This document shows positions 43,667 to 53,340 of a stretch of 64,000 nucleotides of DNA, piece by piece (positions within the stretch are counted from its first letter, which is position 1; every line of letters starts with the position of its first letter). This DNA comes from Candidatus Polarisedimenticolia bacterium (GTDB lineage Bacteria; Acidobacteriota; Polarisedimenticolia; Gp22-AA2): contig DASYUH010000055.1 of the NCBI GenBank assembly GCA_036001465.1, forward strand, positions 47,301-111,300. The letters are read 5' to 3'. A program made the translations under genes and the position numbers. The notes beneath the pieces are model-generated. The model was not told the DNA's origin, did not search any database, and worked only from the letters and a program-made list of their open reading frames with translations.

Positions 43667-46470
43667 ATCCGGAACACTTTCATCACCTCGTCGCCCAGGT
43701 GATTGATCACCTTGACGGCGATGCGCCCGCTCTTCGGCTTGTCGAACGGCCGCGACACAGCGCTGTTGAGGCTGGCCCACGCGTCGGCATCGATTTCCGC
43801 CTTGAGTGAAGTCTTCAGAGCGCTGTACGGGTCGTTCTGGCCGAGAAAATACGCATGCCGGACGAAGAAGCTCTCGCCGTTGTAGTCGGTGTCGATCATC
43901 CAGCAGGCGATCCCTTCCGCCGAGTCACTGCGGATCTCGCCGGTCGTGGGGTCGAAGACATCGACCCCCTTCACCGTGACGCGCAACTTGCCGTCCTTGA
44001 CGCTCTCAACCTCGATGTCGGGCTCGCCGAAGATGACAAAAAGGTTCCCTTTCCCCGTGGTCTTGAGATCGGTGGCCATGTGCAGGTCGGCGTTCATGCG
44101 TGCCTTCAGCACCGGCACGCGGCCGAGCTTGTGAAACTCACCCGCGTGCGCGTCATAGTTGAAGGCGCAGGCGATGACCACGTCAAAGCCTGCGTCGCCA
44201 GCCTCTCGCGCCGACTCGACGAGGTCGGGGCGTGAGACGGTGCCGAACTCGGGACCGATAAAGATGCCGGCGCGCTTCTCCCGGCCCCCTTCGCGGTAGC
44301 GCCCCTCTGCGCAGATCCATGTGCCAGGCCAGCCTGTAAGGGAGATGAATTGAATCTTGTCCTCCTTGTGCGCCTGCTGGACGCCGGCTGTCTTGAGGTT
44401 CTCCAGAATTATCTGCTCAAAGGTCTGCCCGGCGCCGTACCCAGGAGCGCCATCCGTAGCTTTGAATGGGTCGATCAATTGGTCGTCCTCGTCCACGCCG
44501 AGCACCCGATGGGGACTGAGGCTCTCGACGGTGAACGGACCGGCGACGCGCACGATCTTCTTGTCCTCGTACGGCTTGTCGTAGAGATCTTCGAACTCCC
44601 CCTTGGCGGCAATCGAGGCGTCGATCTCCTTTTGGCGGGCGATGCGCGCCTCCCACCAGCAGGCGTGCGCCTTCTTGGCCGCGTCCGGCCACGTGGCATT
44701 AGCCTCGCGTGGAATCTCCCATTCCCGCCATTCTCTGTTCAACGCGACACTCAGCTTCTCCCGCAGCGGCTCCAGCGTTGTCTGCCACTTCTCCCAGATG
44801 ACGTCGATCTCCGCGTTATTGGCGATGGACTTGAGCGTAACGTGTGGCACGCGCTCGTAGACAAATCCATGGCGGATGTTGCCGTGCACGGGCCGGCTGC
44901 CGGGCGCGGTGTGGGTGATTTCAGCTTCCTTGAGCTGGCCCTCCCGCGAATCCGCGAGCAGATAGTACGGGTAACGCGCCCCCATGATGCGAGCACGGGC
45001 CAGAGCCAACGCCACTCGGGACGTGTCAATCGTAATCCAGCGGCGGCCCCACTTTTCACTGACGGTAGCTGTTGTGCCTGCCCCACAGGTCGGATCTAGC
45101 ACGAGATCGCCCGGATCCGTTGTCATCAAGAGACACCTCTGGACAATCTTTACACTTGTCTGAACGACGTAGATCTTCGGGTCAGCCCGGTCTTGCACCG
45201 CGCCTGCAACATCAAACCAGGAGTTCGTAATGGGGTTTTGATCGAAGTCGCTGAGATACCGCACATAGCGCAATTTGCCCTTCGGGGTAATCTGCAGCCG
45301 ATTTGAGGAAGCTAATCGCCTCATTCCTTCTGGAACAGGGGCCTTCCAATGGTTAGCCTCCCCAGGATGAAATATGCGGCCGTGATACAGGAACTCGATT
45401 GTCGCGGCGCCGGTTCCTTGGCTAGTTGGGTCGCCATCAGTGAACGCCCGTGAACCATCTGGCAGAACACTCGGATCGCGTTTCTCTTCAGCCGACATCG
45501 CCCTTCGTTCCAGCGAGGCCAACTCGATCTGATCGTAAGCATTCTGGACCGCCTCTAAGGAGTCCTTCCTCACATGCAACTGGCGGTACTTGACCCGTGA
45601 GATGTCTCGCGAATACCAGAGAAGGTAGTCCCCAGTTCGACTCAGTGTGCTTGCTGAAGAGAAGCCTCCGGTCGTTGAATAACAGATGAGACTGACAAAA
45701 TTCGCATCGCCAAACACTTCATCCATCACTGCTCTGACCCTATGGACATTCTCATCGCCAATCTGGATGAAGATGGAGCCGGAGTCAGTAAGGAGGGCAC
45801 GGGCCACTGTGAGCCGGTCGCGTAGGTAAGTGAGGTAGCTGTGTATGCCGTCGCGCCAAGTGTCCCGGAAGGCCTTGACCTGTTCGGACTCACGCGTGAT
45901 GTGATCGGCCTTCTCCTTCACGTCGCGACTCGTCGTTGACCACTGGAAGTTGCTGTTGAACTTGATGCCGTAGGGGGGATCGATGTAGATGAATTGCACC
46001 TTCCCTTGCAGCCCCTCGCGCTCGGCCAGGCTAGCCATGACCTGGAGGGAGTCACCAAGGATCATGCGATTGGACCAGTTCTGATCGTGCTGGTAGAACT
46101 CGGTGCGGTCGACGCTTTCGGGGAGGCCATTGAAGTCGGCGAAAAGATCAGGCTGAGCGGCCGGCGGCTGCGCCGCTTTGGTTTGTCGCAGAAGATCGTC
46201 GATCAGCACCTTCGGATGGATCTTCTCCTGGATGTAGAGGGGCGGGGCATGGACGACGAGGTCGCTCCAGTCCTGCTCGTCCTTGCCGCGCCAGACAAGT
46301 TGCGGATCGAGGTCGGCGTTTCGAGGATATCGCAGCGTCAGGGGCTTCCTTTGCTCCCGATCTATTACAGACTCGTGCTCCGCGGTCGGGATGTTCTTAC
46401 GCTTGTCGTCGGCATGGCGAAGCGCCTCGACGGATTTTCCTTTGGGTTTGGCTTTCTTCGCCATGTTCAC
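43663..46470 (-). CDS. Type III restriction-modification methylase (Mod)
   Basis: This 935-residue adenine-specific methyltransferase shows motif IV DPPY (FIYIDPPYGIKFNSN, about residue 175) before the SAM motif DPTCGAGTTATV (about residue 455), the beta-class order used by Mod subunits. The target-recognition region lies between and after them. The start is the GTG of a GTGA overlap with the res stop (46,467-46,470) or the ATG at 46,464. It modifies the recognition site and guides Res. The C-terminal third has no recognised motif. Confidence 0.93.
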   Translation of the reverse strand: MNMAKKAKPKGKSVEALRHADDKRKNIPTAEHESVIDREQRKPLTLRYPRNADLDPQLVWRGKDEQDWSDLVVHAPPLYIQEKIHPKVLIDDLLRQTKAAQPPAAQPDLFADFNGLPESVDRTEFYQHDQNWSNRMILGDSLQVMASLAEREGLQGKVQFIYIDPPYGIKFNSNFQWSTTSRDVKEKADHITRESEQVKAFRDTWRDGIHSYLTYLRDRLTVARALLTDSGSIFIQIGDENVHRVRAVMDEVFGDANFVSLICYSTTGGFSSASTLSRTGDYLLWYSRDISRVKYRQLHVRKDSLEAVQNAYDQIELASLERRAMSAEEKRDPSVLPDGSRAFTDGDPTSQGTGAATIEFLYHGRIFHPGEANHWKAPVPEGMRRLASSNRLQITPKGKLRYVRYLSDFDQNPITNSWFDVAGAVQDRADPKIYVVQTSVKIVQRCLLMTTDPGDLVLDPTCGAGTTATVSEKWGRRWITIDTSRVALALARARIMGARYPYYLLADSREGQLKEAEITHTAPGSRPVHGNIRHGFVYERVPHVTLKSIANNAEIDVIWEKWQTTLEPLREKLSVALNREWREWEIPREANATWPDAAKKAHACWWEARIARQKEIDASIAAKGEFEDLYDKPYEDKKIVRVAGPFTVESLSPHRVLGVDEDDQLIDPFKATDGAPGYGAGQTFEQIILENLKTAGVQQAHKEDKIQFISLTGWPGTWICAEGRYREGGREKRAGIFIGPEFGTVSRPDLVESAREAGDAGFDVVIACAFNYDAHAGEFHKLGRVPVLKARMNADLHMATDLKTTGKGNLFVIFGEPDIEVESVKDGKLRVTVKGVDVFDPTTGEIRSDSAEGIACWMIDTDYNGESFFVRHAYFLGQNDPYSALKTSLKAEIDADAWASLNSAVSRPFDKPKSGRIAVKVINHLGDEVMKVFRM

Positions 46471-49400
46471 TGGCCCGATGTTGGCTGCCGGGTCATCGCA
46501 GCGTCGATGATCTCGTTGAATCTCTTCTGGACCTTGTCCTTGAAGTCCGATTCGATCGTGTAGATGTCGGTGAACTCGGCACAGGCCCAGCGCCCATACG
46601 TTCCGAGGTTGTTCACCCCAGGAACCCAGTAGGTCTCCATCGTAGATTTCTTTTCCTTCGCGTCCTCGCGGCGGTAGCCCTTGATCTCGACGACAAGGTG
46701 CAAGGGGTCCGGGACGTCCTTGCTCCTATCGCCATCATCGACCACGACAATGAAGTCGGGAATGTATTTCCTGGTTTCTGAGCCGTAGCGATACGGAACC
46801 TCGAGCCCAAGGTTGTGATTCTTCGTGTAGGCGATCACCTTGGGGTGGGACTCGGCGACCCGGCAGAACTCCGCCTCCCAATCGCTATCGAGCACGACCC
46901 AGTTGACGTGGTCCTTCGGCGGCGGGCCGGCCGTGTCCCAACGATTCGTGCGAGAGGTCGCGAAGCGGACGTGCGCCGTAGACCCGGTCGGGTTGTACGG
47001 GTCGAGAAGTACCTTGATCGGCCGCTTGCCCTCGAGCGCGCGCGTGATGCCGGCGGTGATTCGATTGCAAGCCATGTCGGCCAGCTCCTGGTACATGAGC
47101 AGCGCTGGGTAGGTGTCGCCCTTGCACACGAGACAGGTGTCGAGCCACTGCTTGGTGATCCGTTTGAGCTGGCCGAACAGATAGAGCTTCGGGTCCTCAC
47201 CGGCGTCGCGCCACTTGGTGTAGAGAAGCCGCTGGGTCAGGCAGAAGAGCAGCGTCGAGTGTCGCGTGTCGCCCAGGTGTTTCAGGTCCAGATCGACCCC
47301 TTCGCCGATGATGCCGGCGTTGCGCGTCTTCGACGGGCCGACGATGTCGGGGGTCAGTTCCAGGATGGAGTCGTCATTAAACGAGGCGGTCAGGCGCTCC
47401 TCTGGGAGCTCGACCCGGTAGCCCTCAACGCGCGGGAAGCGGATTTCGAGCGCGTCGCGGTCGGGCCTTACGGCCTTGACGAGGACCGTCTCCACCGGTG
47501 GCTTCGGTGGGGCGACCACCGGCTTGGCCGTGAAATCGAAGGGGACACCGAAGATGTCCGCGTACTCCACGTCGAAGAGGCCCTCGTCGTTCAGATCGTA
47601 GGACTGCCGCCGTAGCGCTCGCCCAATGACCTGCTCACAGAGGAGCTGGGTGCCGAAGGCCCGGATCCCAAGGATGTGCGTGACGTTTCTGGCATCCCAC
47701 CCCTCGGTCAGCATGGAAACCGATACGACGCAGCGGATGTCCGCGCCGAGCTGCCCCGGTTTACCGACCGTGTTCATGACCTCGCGCAATAGGTCCTGGT
47801 CCGATAGCTTGTCCGCCGCCCGCCTGTCGCCGGTGCGCTCGATGATGTCGCGGCGAAAGCGATCGATCTCGTCGGCGGCCATCTCGCGGAAGTTCTCGTC
47901 CAGGGCGTTGCCCGCCTCGAGTTGCTCCGAGTCGATGAGCAGGGTATTGGGCCGGGCGAGCGGATTCCCCGTGGCCTCGTCGAAGTTCCGGAACAGTGCC
48001 AGTCGACCGTTCTCTAGCGTCGAGCTTCCGTCTTCGTTCTGGCGCTGGAAGCCCGAGACATAGTCGTAGACCAGCTTCGAGATCGAGGTGTTCTGGCAGA
48101 CGATGATGAAGCAGGGCGGGACACGGAGACCCTGCTCCTGCCAGAGCTTGAACGTCTTGTCGTAATGCCCGTAGAGCGCTTCCAAGGCGGTCTTCAACCT
48201 TGTGGGCAGTTTGAGCGGGTCCAGCGCGCCGCCGCTACCGCGCCCCTTCTTCGGCATATCTTTCCGGATATGCTCCCAGAGGTTGCGAAAGACCGGCATC
48301 TCGTCGCCGGGGATGTTCTCGGCGACCGGCACACGGGGCAGCTTGACGATCCCGCACTCGAGGGCGTCCATCAGAGAGAAGTCGCACATCGTCCAGGGGA
48401 AAAGGGTGCCCTCGGCGTAGCCTGACCCGCGCAGGAAGAACGGTGTCGCCGACAGATCGAAGACCCGGGCCAGCCCGAGCTTGCGCTGCACACCTTCGAG
48501 GCCGTTGATCCAGACGCGTGCCGCCTCGTTGTTCTTCTCCGCCTCTTCCCGTTCTTCCCCTTTCAGTTGGGCGTCGTCCGACTCGGGCGGTTTCTCTCGG
48601 TAGCAGTGATGCGCCTCGTCGTTGAGGACGAGGATGTTCTTCAGGCCCATCAGATCCGGCATGACGCGCTGCAGCATCTGGCCCTCGGTCTCGGCGGTCT
48701 GAAGCTCGTCCCCCCGCCGGCCCTTCAGGAGGGCCCGCCCGCCGGCCGACAGCTCCAGCCGCTCTCGGAGCCTGAATGCGTGGTAGTTCGTGATGACGAT
48801 CTTCGCGCGTCTGATGTCGTCCACGAGGTCGGTCGGGACCAGCTCGAGGCTGGCGTAATAGCTGTCCGGGTCGTTCGGCTGTAGCACCCGCAGGCGGTCT
48901 CTGATAGTCAAACCGGGCGCAACGACCAGAAACCCCCGCGTGAAGTGCTTGCTTCCAGGGCGGCGCACCGCGTTGATCGTGTGCCACGCGATCAGCATCG
49001 CCATCACGGTCGTCTTGCCCGCCCCTGTGGCGAGTTTGAGGGCGAGCCGCTGGAGTTCGGGATTGGCGTCCTTGTTCGCGCTTGCCAGGTGGTCGACGAA
49101 CCGCTTTCCGGACGCGAGGTGAGGGGCGACCTCCGTGAGCCAGATCGCGGTCTCGACGGCCTCGATCTGGCAGTAGAAGGGGCGAATTGGTCCGAAGCGA
49201 TGCCCGCGCCAGTGCGCCAGGAGTCGCGCCGTCTCCGGCGTCACGTGCCATTGGCTCGCAGGCAATGCCCGCCATATGTCAACCTGTTGTCGAACTCCGT
49301 TGATCATGGAGGTGAGGTCGTATTGCTGCTCCTTCGTTGAGAGACCCCGCCCCTCGTCGAACACGAACCGTTCTTGTTGCGCCGAAGACTTGCGCTTCTT

Positions 49401-49565
49401 GGGCTTCGGGATAGGCGTGATGAAGTCGGCGGGACGGCGACTATCGAGGATGCGCTGCGTCGGCTGCCCGCTCTCATCCAGCTCCCAGTGACGTCGCGGG
49501 TACTCGTAGGGGGAGTTGATGATTGGGTGATCGAAGAACGCGTTTGACGTGTTGCCCACGGTCAT
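46467..49565 (-). CDS. Type III restriction endonuclease (Res)
   Basis: The 1,032-residue protein starts at MTVGNTSNAFFDHPI; the frame is open further up, but that part is low quality. The helicase core has Walker A (LATGAGKTTVMAML), the DEAH box (LVLNDEAHHCYRE) and motif VI-like EQVIGRALRRQSY. The C-terminal PD-ExK nuclease shows IPDFIVVVDDGD and VVEIKGYR. It acts with Mod to cleave unmodified DNA. It is the first gene of a three-gene operon joined by 4-bp overlaps, divergent from the recombinase gene. Confidence 0.94.
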   Translation of the reverse strand: MTVGNTSNAFFDHPIINSPYEYPRRHWELDESGQPTQRILDSRRPADFITPIPKPKKRKSSAQQERFVFDEGRGLSTKEQQYDLTSMINGVRQQVDIWRALPASQWHVTPETARLLAHWRGHRFGPIRPFYCQIEAVETAIWLTEVAPHLASGKRFVDHLASANKDANPELQRLALKLATGAGKTTVMAMLIAWHTINAVRRPGSKHFTRGFLVVAPGLTIRDRLRVLQPNDPDSYYASLELVPTDLVDDIRRAKIVITNYHAFRLRERLELSAGGRALLKGRRGDELQTAETEGQMLQRVMPDLMGLKNILVLNDEAHHCYREKPPESDDAQLKGEEREEAEKNNEAARVWINGLEGVQRKLGLARVFDLSATPFFLRGSGYAEGTLFPWTMCDFSLMDALECGIVKLPRVPVAENIPGDEMPVFRNLWEHIRKDMPKKGRGSGGALDPLKLPTRLKTALEALYGHYDKTFKLWQEQGLRVPPCFIIVCQNTSISKLVYDYVSGFQRQNEDGSSTLENGRLALFRNFDEATGNPLARPNTLLIDSEQLEAGNALDENFREMAADEIDRFRRDIIERTGDRRAADKLSDQDLLREVMNTVGKPGQLGADIRCVVSVSMLTEGWDARNVTHILGIRAFGTQLLCEQVIGRALRRQSYDLNDEGLFDVEYADIFGVPFDFTAKPVVAPPKPPVETVLVKAVRPDRDALEIRFPRVEGYRVELPEERLTASFNDDSILELTPDIVGPSKTRNAGIIGEGVDLDLKHLGDTRHSTLLFCLTQRLLYTKWRDAGEDPKLYLFGQLKRITKQWLDTCLVCKGDTYPALLMYQELADMACNRITAGITRALEGKRPIKVLLDPYNPTGSTAHVRFATSRTNRWDTAGPPPKDHVNWVVLDSDWEAEFCRVAESHPKVIAYTKNHNLGLEVPYRYGSETRKYIPDFIVVVDDGDRSKDVPDPLHLVVEIKGYRREDAKEKKSTMETYWVPGVNNLGTYGRWACAEFTDIYTIESDFKDKVQKRFNEIIDAAMTRQPTSGQ

Positions 49566-49762
49566 CGCGATCCACTCTTTGGAAATCCGCGATGGGCTGC
49601 CTCTAGCCCGGCGCCGGCACGAAGAACCGTAGCGTTTGGGCACGCGGCACTTCGCGCTCGGGTGCCCAGTAGGAGCAACTGCCTTCGAGGAACAGGCCTC
49701 GCTGAATGCACTTGACTTCTCTGCCCCTTCCAAGGCTGAATCGTTGCTGAGAGGAGGCGCTC

Positions 49763-50347
49763 ATGCCCCACCTCAGCCCGCAGACTCTGACGCAAGACGA
49801 GCAGCGAGCAATCCTGCGTGCAACCGCCCGGAATCTCCGGGACCACCTGATCTACTCCCTGGCATTCGGAACTGGACTACGGCTGGCCGAGATTGTAGGA
49901 CTCGACGTGGGCGATGTCTACACGCCTGATGGCAAGCCCCGGAACCGGGTACGCCTGCGGCCCGAGATCGCCAAGAACGGCACGGCAGGTGACGTGTTCC
50001 TGCCCGACGCCCTGCTGGCCAAGTTCCGGAGATTCTGGCGGCACAAGGTCACTAGGCGCGAGGGGCTACGGCCTGGGGATCCGCTCTTCTGCAATCAGAG
50101 CCGCGCCCGCATCTCACCCCGACGCGTCCAGTTCGCTTTCCGGACCTGGCAGGTGAAGGCGGGATTCGATCGGCTGTACCCCTTCCACGCGCTACGACAC
50201 ACGGCGGTCACGAACGTCTATCGGGCGTCGAGGGACCTGTTCCTGGCGCAGCGGTTCGCGAGGCATGTGTCGCCGCTCACGACGACGCTGTACACGCATC
50301 CATCGGATCAGGAGATGTGGGAAAAGGTCCGCAGGTTGTCCTGCTAG
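49763..50347 (+). CDS. Tyrosine recombinase, catalytic domain only
   Basis: This 194-residue protein starts behind AGAGGAGG. It contains the catalytic Arg of GTGLRLAEIVGLDVGDV, the H-x-x-R of FHALRHTAV, a later HVSP (second His position) and the nucleophile Tyr in TTTLYTHPSD. The N-terminal SAM-like core-binding domain is missing, so it is about 100 residues short of XerC/D. A functional short recombinase or a truncated gene are both possible. Decayed copies of its 3' end recur at 51,230 and 52,328. Confidence 0.88.
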   Translation: MPHLSPQTLTQDEQRAILRATARNLRDHLIYSLAFGTGLRLAEIVGLDVGDVYTPDGKPRNRVRLRPEIAKNGTAGDVFLPDALLAKFRRFWRHKVTRREGLRPGDPLFCNQSRARISPRRVQFAFRTWQVKAGFDRLYPFHALRHTAVTNVYRASRDLFLAQRFARHVSPLTTTLYTHPSDQEMWEKVRRLSC

Positions 50348-50351
50348 CAGC

Positions 50352-50609
50352 TCACTGCGCCACTTCGACCGACACCTTGGCAGCCCCAGTCTCGTCGTAG
50401 CTCAACCTCACACGGCAGGGCCGACAGCAGACCTGGCAATCCTCCACGCACTCCTGCGCTTTGCCTCCGCCAGGGTCCAGGCCGATCACGATCGTCTTAC
50501 CGCAATAGGGGCACGCGACCTCGGCCTCGGTGTCGAGCACGACATCGTCTGTCAGGGCATCAGGGCGGGCATGACCGGACTCATCATCGCTATCGTTGCC
50601 GCTGAACAT
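50352..50609 (-). CDS. CPXCG-motif cysteine-rich protein
   Basis: This 85-residue protein has the CPYCG pair and the ECVEDCQVCCRPCRV cluster of the small CPXCG zinc-binding family, after an acidic N-terminus. It ends 4 bp beyond the recombinase stop, tail to tail with it. The family is widespread and uncharacterised. It is the first opposing cargo gene of the recombinase array. Confidence 0.85.
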   Translation of the reverse strand: MFSGNDSDDESGHARPDALTDDVVLDTEAEVACPYCGKTIVIGLDPGGGKAQECVEDCQVCCRPCRVRLSYDETGAAKVSVEVAQ

Positions 50610-50685
50610 GGCAGATTACTTTACCATCCGCCGCGTCCTGCCTTCGTGTATTCTTCGATCGCACGAAACCCCCATGGAGGACACA

Positions 50686-51228
50686 ATGGTCCGTCGTGCT
50701 GGAGTGGTTGTCGGCGCGACATTTCTCACGCTCTCCTGCGCCACACCGGTCCATCAGACTACCGGTCAGTGGGCTCCAGGAATGGCGGTGGTCGCTACAC
50801 CGAAGGTAGTACTTCTCGATATTGCTGACGGCCAAGAGCGCGGCCAGGAGGCAACGACGGGAAGCGGTCAGGCCATGGTCGGCGCACTGCGTGATCGCCT
50901 CATGGGTCACACCATCGCCGTTCAGACCATTCAGTCGGTAGCGATTGAGCAGGGCTACGAGGAAGCAACTCGGCTAGGCTTCGATTATATGCTTCGCGGG
51001 GTCTTCACGAATTGGGAGGACAATGCCACCGCTTGGAGCGGAAATCCAGATCGTGCCGAATTCGCGATCGAACTCTACAGCGTTCCGGACAAGCGTCTGG
51101 CGGGAAGCGCCAGCCACAAAGTGCAAGCCTCCGGATTCACCCTTCTGACCGGCACGCCGATGCGCTTCATCCCGGAGCTCGCAGACAACACTCTCGGAAG
51201 ACTGTTCGGCTGGCCTACCGTGGAGTAG
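50686..51228 (+). CDS. DUF4823-like lipoprotein
   Basis: This 180-residue protein starts MVRRAGVVVGATFLTLSCAT with a lipobox-like LSC, so it is probably a lipoprotein. GGAGG lies 6 nt upstream. The body (DRLMGHTIAVQTIQSVAIEQ, then LGFDYMLRGVFTNWEDNATA and VQASGFTLLTGTP) matches my memory of DUF4823 periplasmic lipoproteins. The stop is followed directly by the recombinase remnant at 51,230. Confidence 0.7.
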   Translation: MVRRAGVVVGATFLTLSCATPVHQTTGQWAPGMAVVATPKVVLLDIADGQERGQEATTGSGQAMVGALRDRLMGHTIAVQTIQSVAIEQGYEEATRLGFDYMLRGVFTNWEDNATAWSGNPDRAEFAIELYSVPDKRLAGSASHKVQASGFTLLTGTPMRFIPELADNTLGRLFGWPTVE

Positions 51229-51229
51229 C

Positions 51230-51390
51230 CCGCGCTGCGTGACACTGCGGTAACGAGCGCCTACCGTGCTTCTTGCGCCCTTCTCCTAGTGCAGAGGTGT
51301 GCGAGGCACGTGTCGCCGCCGACCACGACGATCTACACCCATCCTAGTGATCAGGAGTTGTGGGCCGGGGTTCGCCGCCTGACGTGCTGA
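51230..51390 (+). pseudogene. Recombinase 3' end, decayed copy 2
   Basis: The frame ALRDTAVTSAYRAS continues VQRCARHVSPPTTTIYTHPS, DQELWAGVRRLTC and a stop. It is identical to the recombinase C-terminus (50,192-50,347) at 38 of 52 positions by my count. The catalytic His before ALR is not kept. Nothing upstream of this point is homologous, so only the 3' end is present. Confidence 0.85.
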
Positions 51391-52315
51391 GGCGCCCCGC
51401 CTTGGGACGTCCCTTTTCCTCTTTCGGAGTAATCGCCTTCAATAGGAATTCGGCTTTCTCGACCGCTCCGAGGCTGCGCAGGTCCACGGCAGCTTGCTCA
51501 ACGAGAGTTCTGAGGGTCCGAATCTCTTCCGCACGATAGTTGTCAATTTCGGCCAGCCGGGTCCAGAGGAGATTCAAGTTCGTCTCGACGCGCTCTCGAA
51601 TCTGGTCAAGGGGTGTCGCCCTACTTCGCTCTTCGCTCGCAGTCTTCGCCCACTCAAGGGCAAGCGCCCAGCCGACCCGCCACTTCCGGAAGAGTTCAAG
51701 GGTTATGTCGTCTTTCCTCGCTTCCTCTGTCCATTTCTTCTGCGCTGCGTTGACGTGCAGGGCAACCAAGCCCGACTCTGCAGCGGCAAAGCCCTGCGCC
51801 AGCTTGATCGCACCTGATAGCGACAGGTGAAAGACGCCATGCCGATCGGTGTACGCAAGAGGGTCAAGGGCGAAGGGGTCTGGATCGAGATCCGTCTTCG
51901 CGATGACTCGGCGCGTTCCATTCAGACTGAGCTCCGCCTGCCCTGCGGTCGGACCCATGTCCTTGAAACACCAGTCACCGACTTCGCCCGTGGATTCCAA
52001 GACAGCATTGACCGCCTGAATTCGGGGGTCGTCCTGGGTGCCGTCCCAAATGGCGTTTGTGGCTTCGATGACCTTCATGAGTCTCGCTTCGTCCGCAAGG
52101 AAGGCCTCGTGCTCCGCCCAAGTGGTTACGATGTTGCCGGACCGAACGTAGTCCACTAGACCAGGATGCGGGTCTTCTAGAAAGCGGACCTTCCACTTAC
52201 CGGGCCTCACCTTTTGGATGATCTCGATGCGGTGGATGGGTGAGCCCCGTTGACGGTGGTTCTCTCGCCAGCCGTACTGATGTCCGGGTTCGAGGCTCAG
52301 CCTTTCCACGACCAC
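51344..52315 (-). CDS. Unknown 323-residue protein ending inside a recombinase remnant
   Basis: No family is recognised. The N-terminus (GWRENHRQRGSPIHRIEIIQ, KWKVRFLE) looks like a small SH3-like beta domain, and the rest is largely helical, with a final coiled-coil part (YRAEEIRTLRTLVEQAAVDL). The last 15 codons are antisense to the recombinase remnant, so the C-terminus was fused to it at insertion. The start is GTG 52,315 or GTG 52,309, the latter better spaced from GGAGG. It is the second opposing cargo gene. Confidence 0.7.
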   Translation of the reverse strand: MVVERLSLEPGHQYGWRENHRQRGSPIHRIEIIQKVRPGKWKVRFLEDPHPGLVDYVRSGNIVTTWAEHEAFLADEARLMKVIEATNAIWDGTQDDPRIQAVNAVLESTGEVGDWCFKDMGPTAGQAELSLNGTRRVIAKTDLDPDPFALDPLAYTDRHGVFHLSLSGAIKLAQGFAAAESGLVALHVNAAQKKWTEEARKDDITLELFRKWRVGWALALEWAKTASEERSRATPLDQIRERVETNLNLLWTRLAEIDNYRAEEIRTLRTLVEQAAVDLRSLGAVEKAEFLLKAITPKEEKGRPKAGRLSTSGGEPRPTTPDH

Positions 52316-52327
52316 CTCCCTCTATCA

Positions 52328-52402
52328 CGACCCTCAACTGCGGTCTGCGGGAACCCGAGCGGCCAGGAGATGTGGAAGAAAGCACGCGGCTTGACATACT
52401 AG
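52328..52402 (+). pseudogene. Recombinase 3' end, decayed copy 3
   Basis: NPSGQEMWKKARGLTY plus stop lines up with HPSDQEMWEKVRRLSC of the recombinase, with CAGGAGATGTGG kept exactly. Upstream, TCACGACCCTCAAC echoes the TTTLY codons before a small insertion. It is more decayed than copy 2. Confidence 0.65.
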
Positions 52403-52413
52403 CCCGATAGCGC

Positions 52414-53340
52414 TCATGCCTCCTTCTCCTTGACGACCATCTGCTCGAGGTGGCTCACAATCAAATCCCTCGCAACTTGGTCCAACAGGTTCGCCAAGAA
52501 GACTGTCGCGTGATAATCGTTCCAGTCATCGGGATTGAGCGAAGGCTCTGTCTTCGGGAATGTGTGAGAGATCCGTCGGCGATGTGTTCTGTCGAGGTAC
52601 TTGTACAGCTCACCGAAGGACTTCCCTTCCCAAGCAGAGGCCCACTCTGGTGGTGCCAGCGCGAAAAGGAGCATGTCCTTCGTGATACGTGTAGGTGGCT
52701 CTCTGTACTCCACTCCACGCCTGTCCAGGTTCTCCTTGAGTGAACCAATCAAGATCGTCTTTCTCTCGTAGAATCCCTCGAGTACCTTGAAGAACATGAG
52801 GAATTGGAAATATGGGCTCGGGCTCGCTTTCCCCTCCCGATAGAGTCCCAGGATGACGTGCCAGTGCTCTCCAAGTTGCAACCCCATTGGCAGCCAAAAC
52901 CGTTCAGATGCGGCATGCTGTGGTCGCGCCTCATATTTCGCGTTGTGCTTCTCATCGAGCACAGTCATCCCATAGATCCCAATGGGGATACCCATGATCG
53001 ACGACCAAAAGCTCACGGTAGACATCACAAGCGGATATGTTGTCGCGATTGCTAGATTAGGTGATGGCACTTGAGGCAAGAATGATATCGCTCCGAGACG
53101 GCCCTCCTCATTGCGTTCAAACCGCACGGGGATTTTGATTTGATCCGTTCCTTCCACGTTGCGCTGTGTGTTTGCTTCTAGGGTGACCTGAGAGTCTCCG
53201 ATCCGCCTAGTTGCTGGGTCCTCCAGAGCGTAATGCACGACAAACCGTCGAATATCATGGTCTCCACGTGAGGCTGCGTACTCTTTTGGCCCTGCGCCCT
53301 TTTGCCAGAGGGATAGGCCGAAATTTGGAATCCACGGCAT
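52414..53340 (-). CDS. Unknown 308-residue protein, possibly MauJ-like
   Basis: A long soluble protein with SPYFQFLMFFKVLEGFYERK and DWNDYHATVFLANLLDQVAR. The F-x-x-VLEG-x-x-ER pattern reminds me of MauJ-like proteins, but I am not certain. No membrane segment or catalytic motif is visible. It ends 11 bp after the third recombinase remnant, the same tail-to-tail position as the two preceding cargo genes. Confidence 0.65.
   Translation of the reverse strand: MPWIPNFGLSLWQKGAGPKEYAASRGDHDIRRFVVHYALEDPATRRIGDSQVTLEANTQRNVEGTDQIKIPVRFERNEEGRLGAISFLPQVPSPNLAIATTYPLVMSTVSFWSSIMGIPIGIYGMTVLDEKHNAKYEARPQHAASERFWLPMGLQLGEHWHVILGLYREGKASPSPYFQFLMFFKVLEGFYERKTILIGSLKENLDRRGVEYREPPTRITKDMLLFALAPPEWASAWEGKSFGELYKYLDRTHRRRISHTFPKTEPSLNPDDWNDYHATVFLANLLDQVARDLIVSHLEQMVVKEKEA

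Noticed and set aside
48235..49275. 346-codon minus-strand frame within res
   Set aside because: A different frame of the res gene; Arg/Gly-rich, no motifs.
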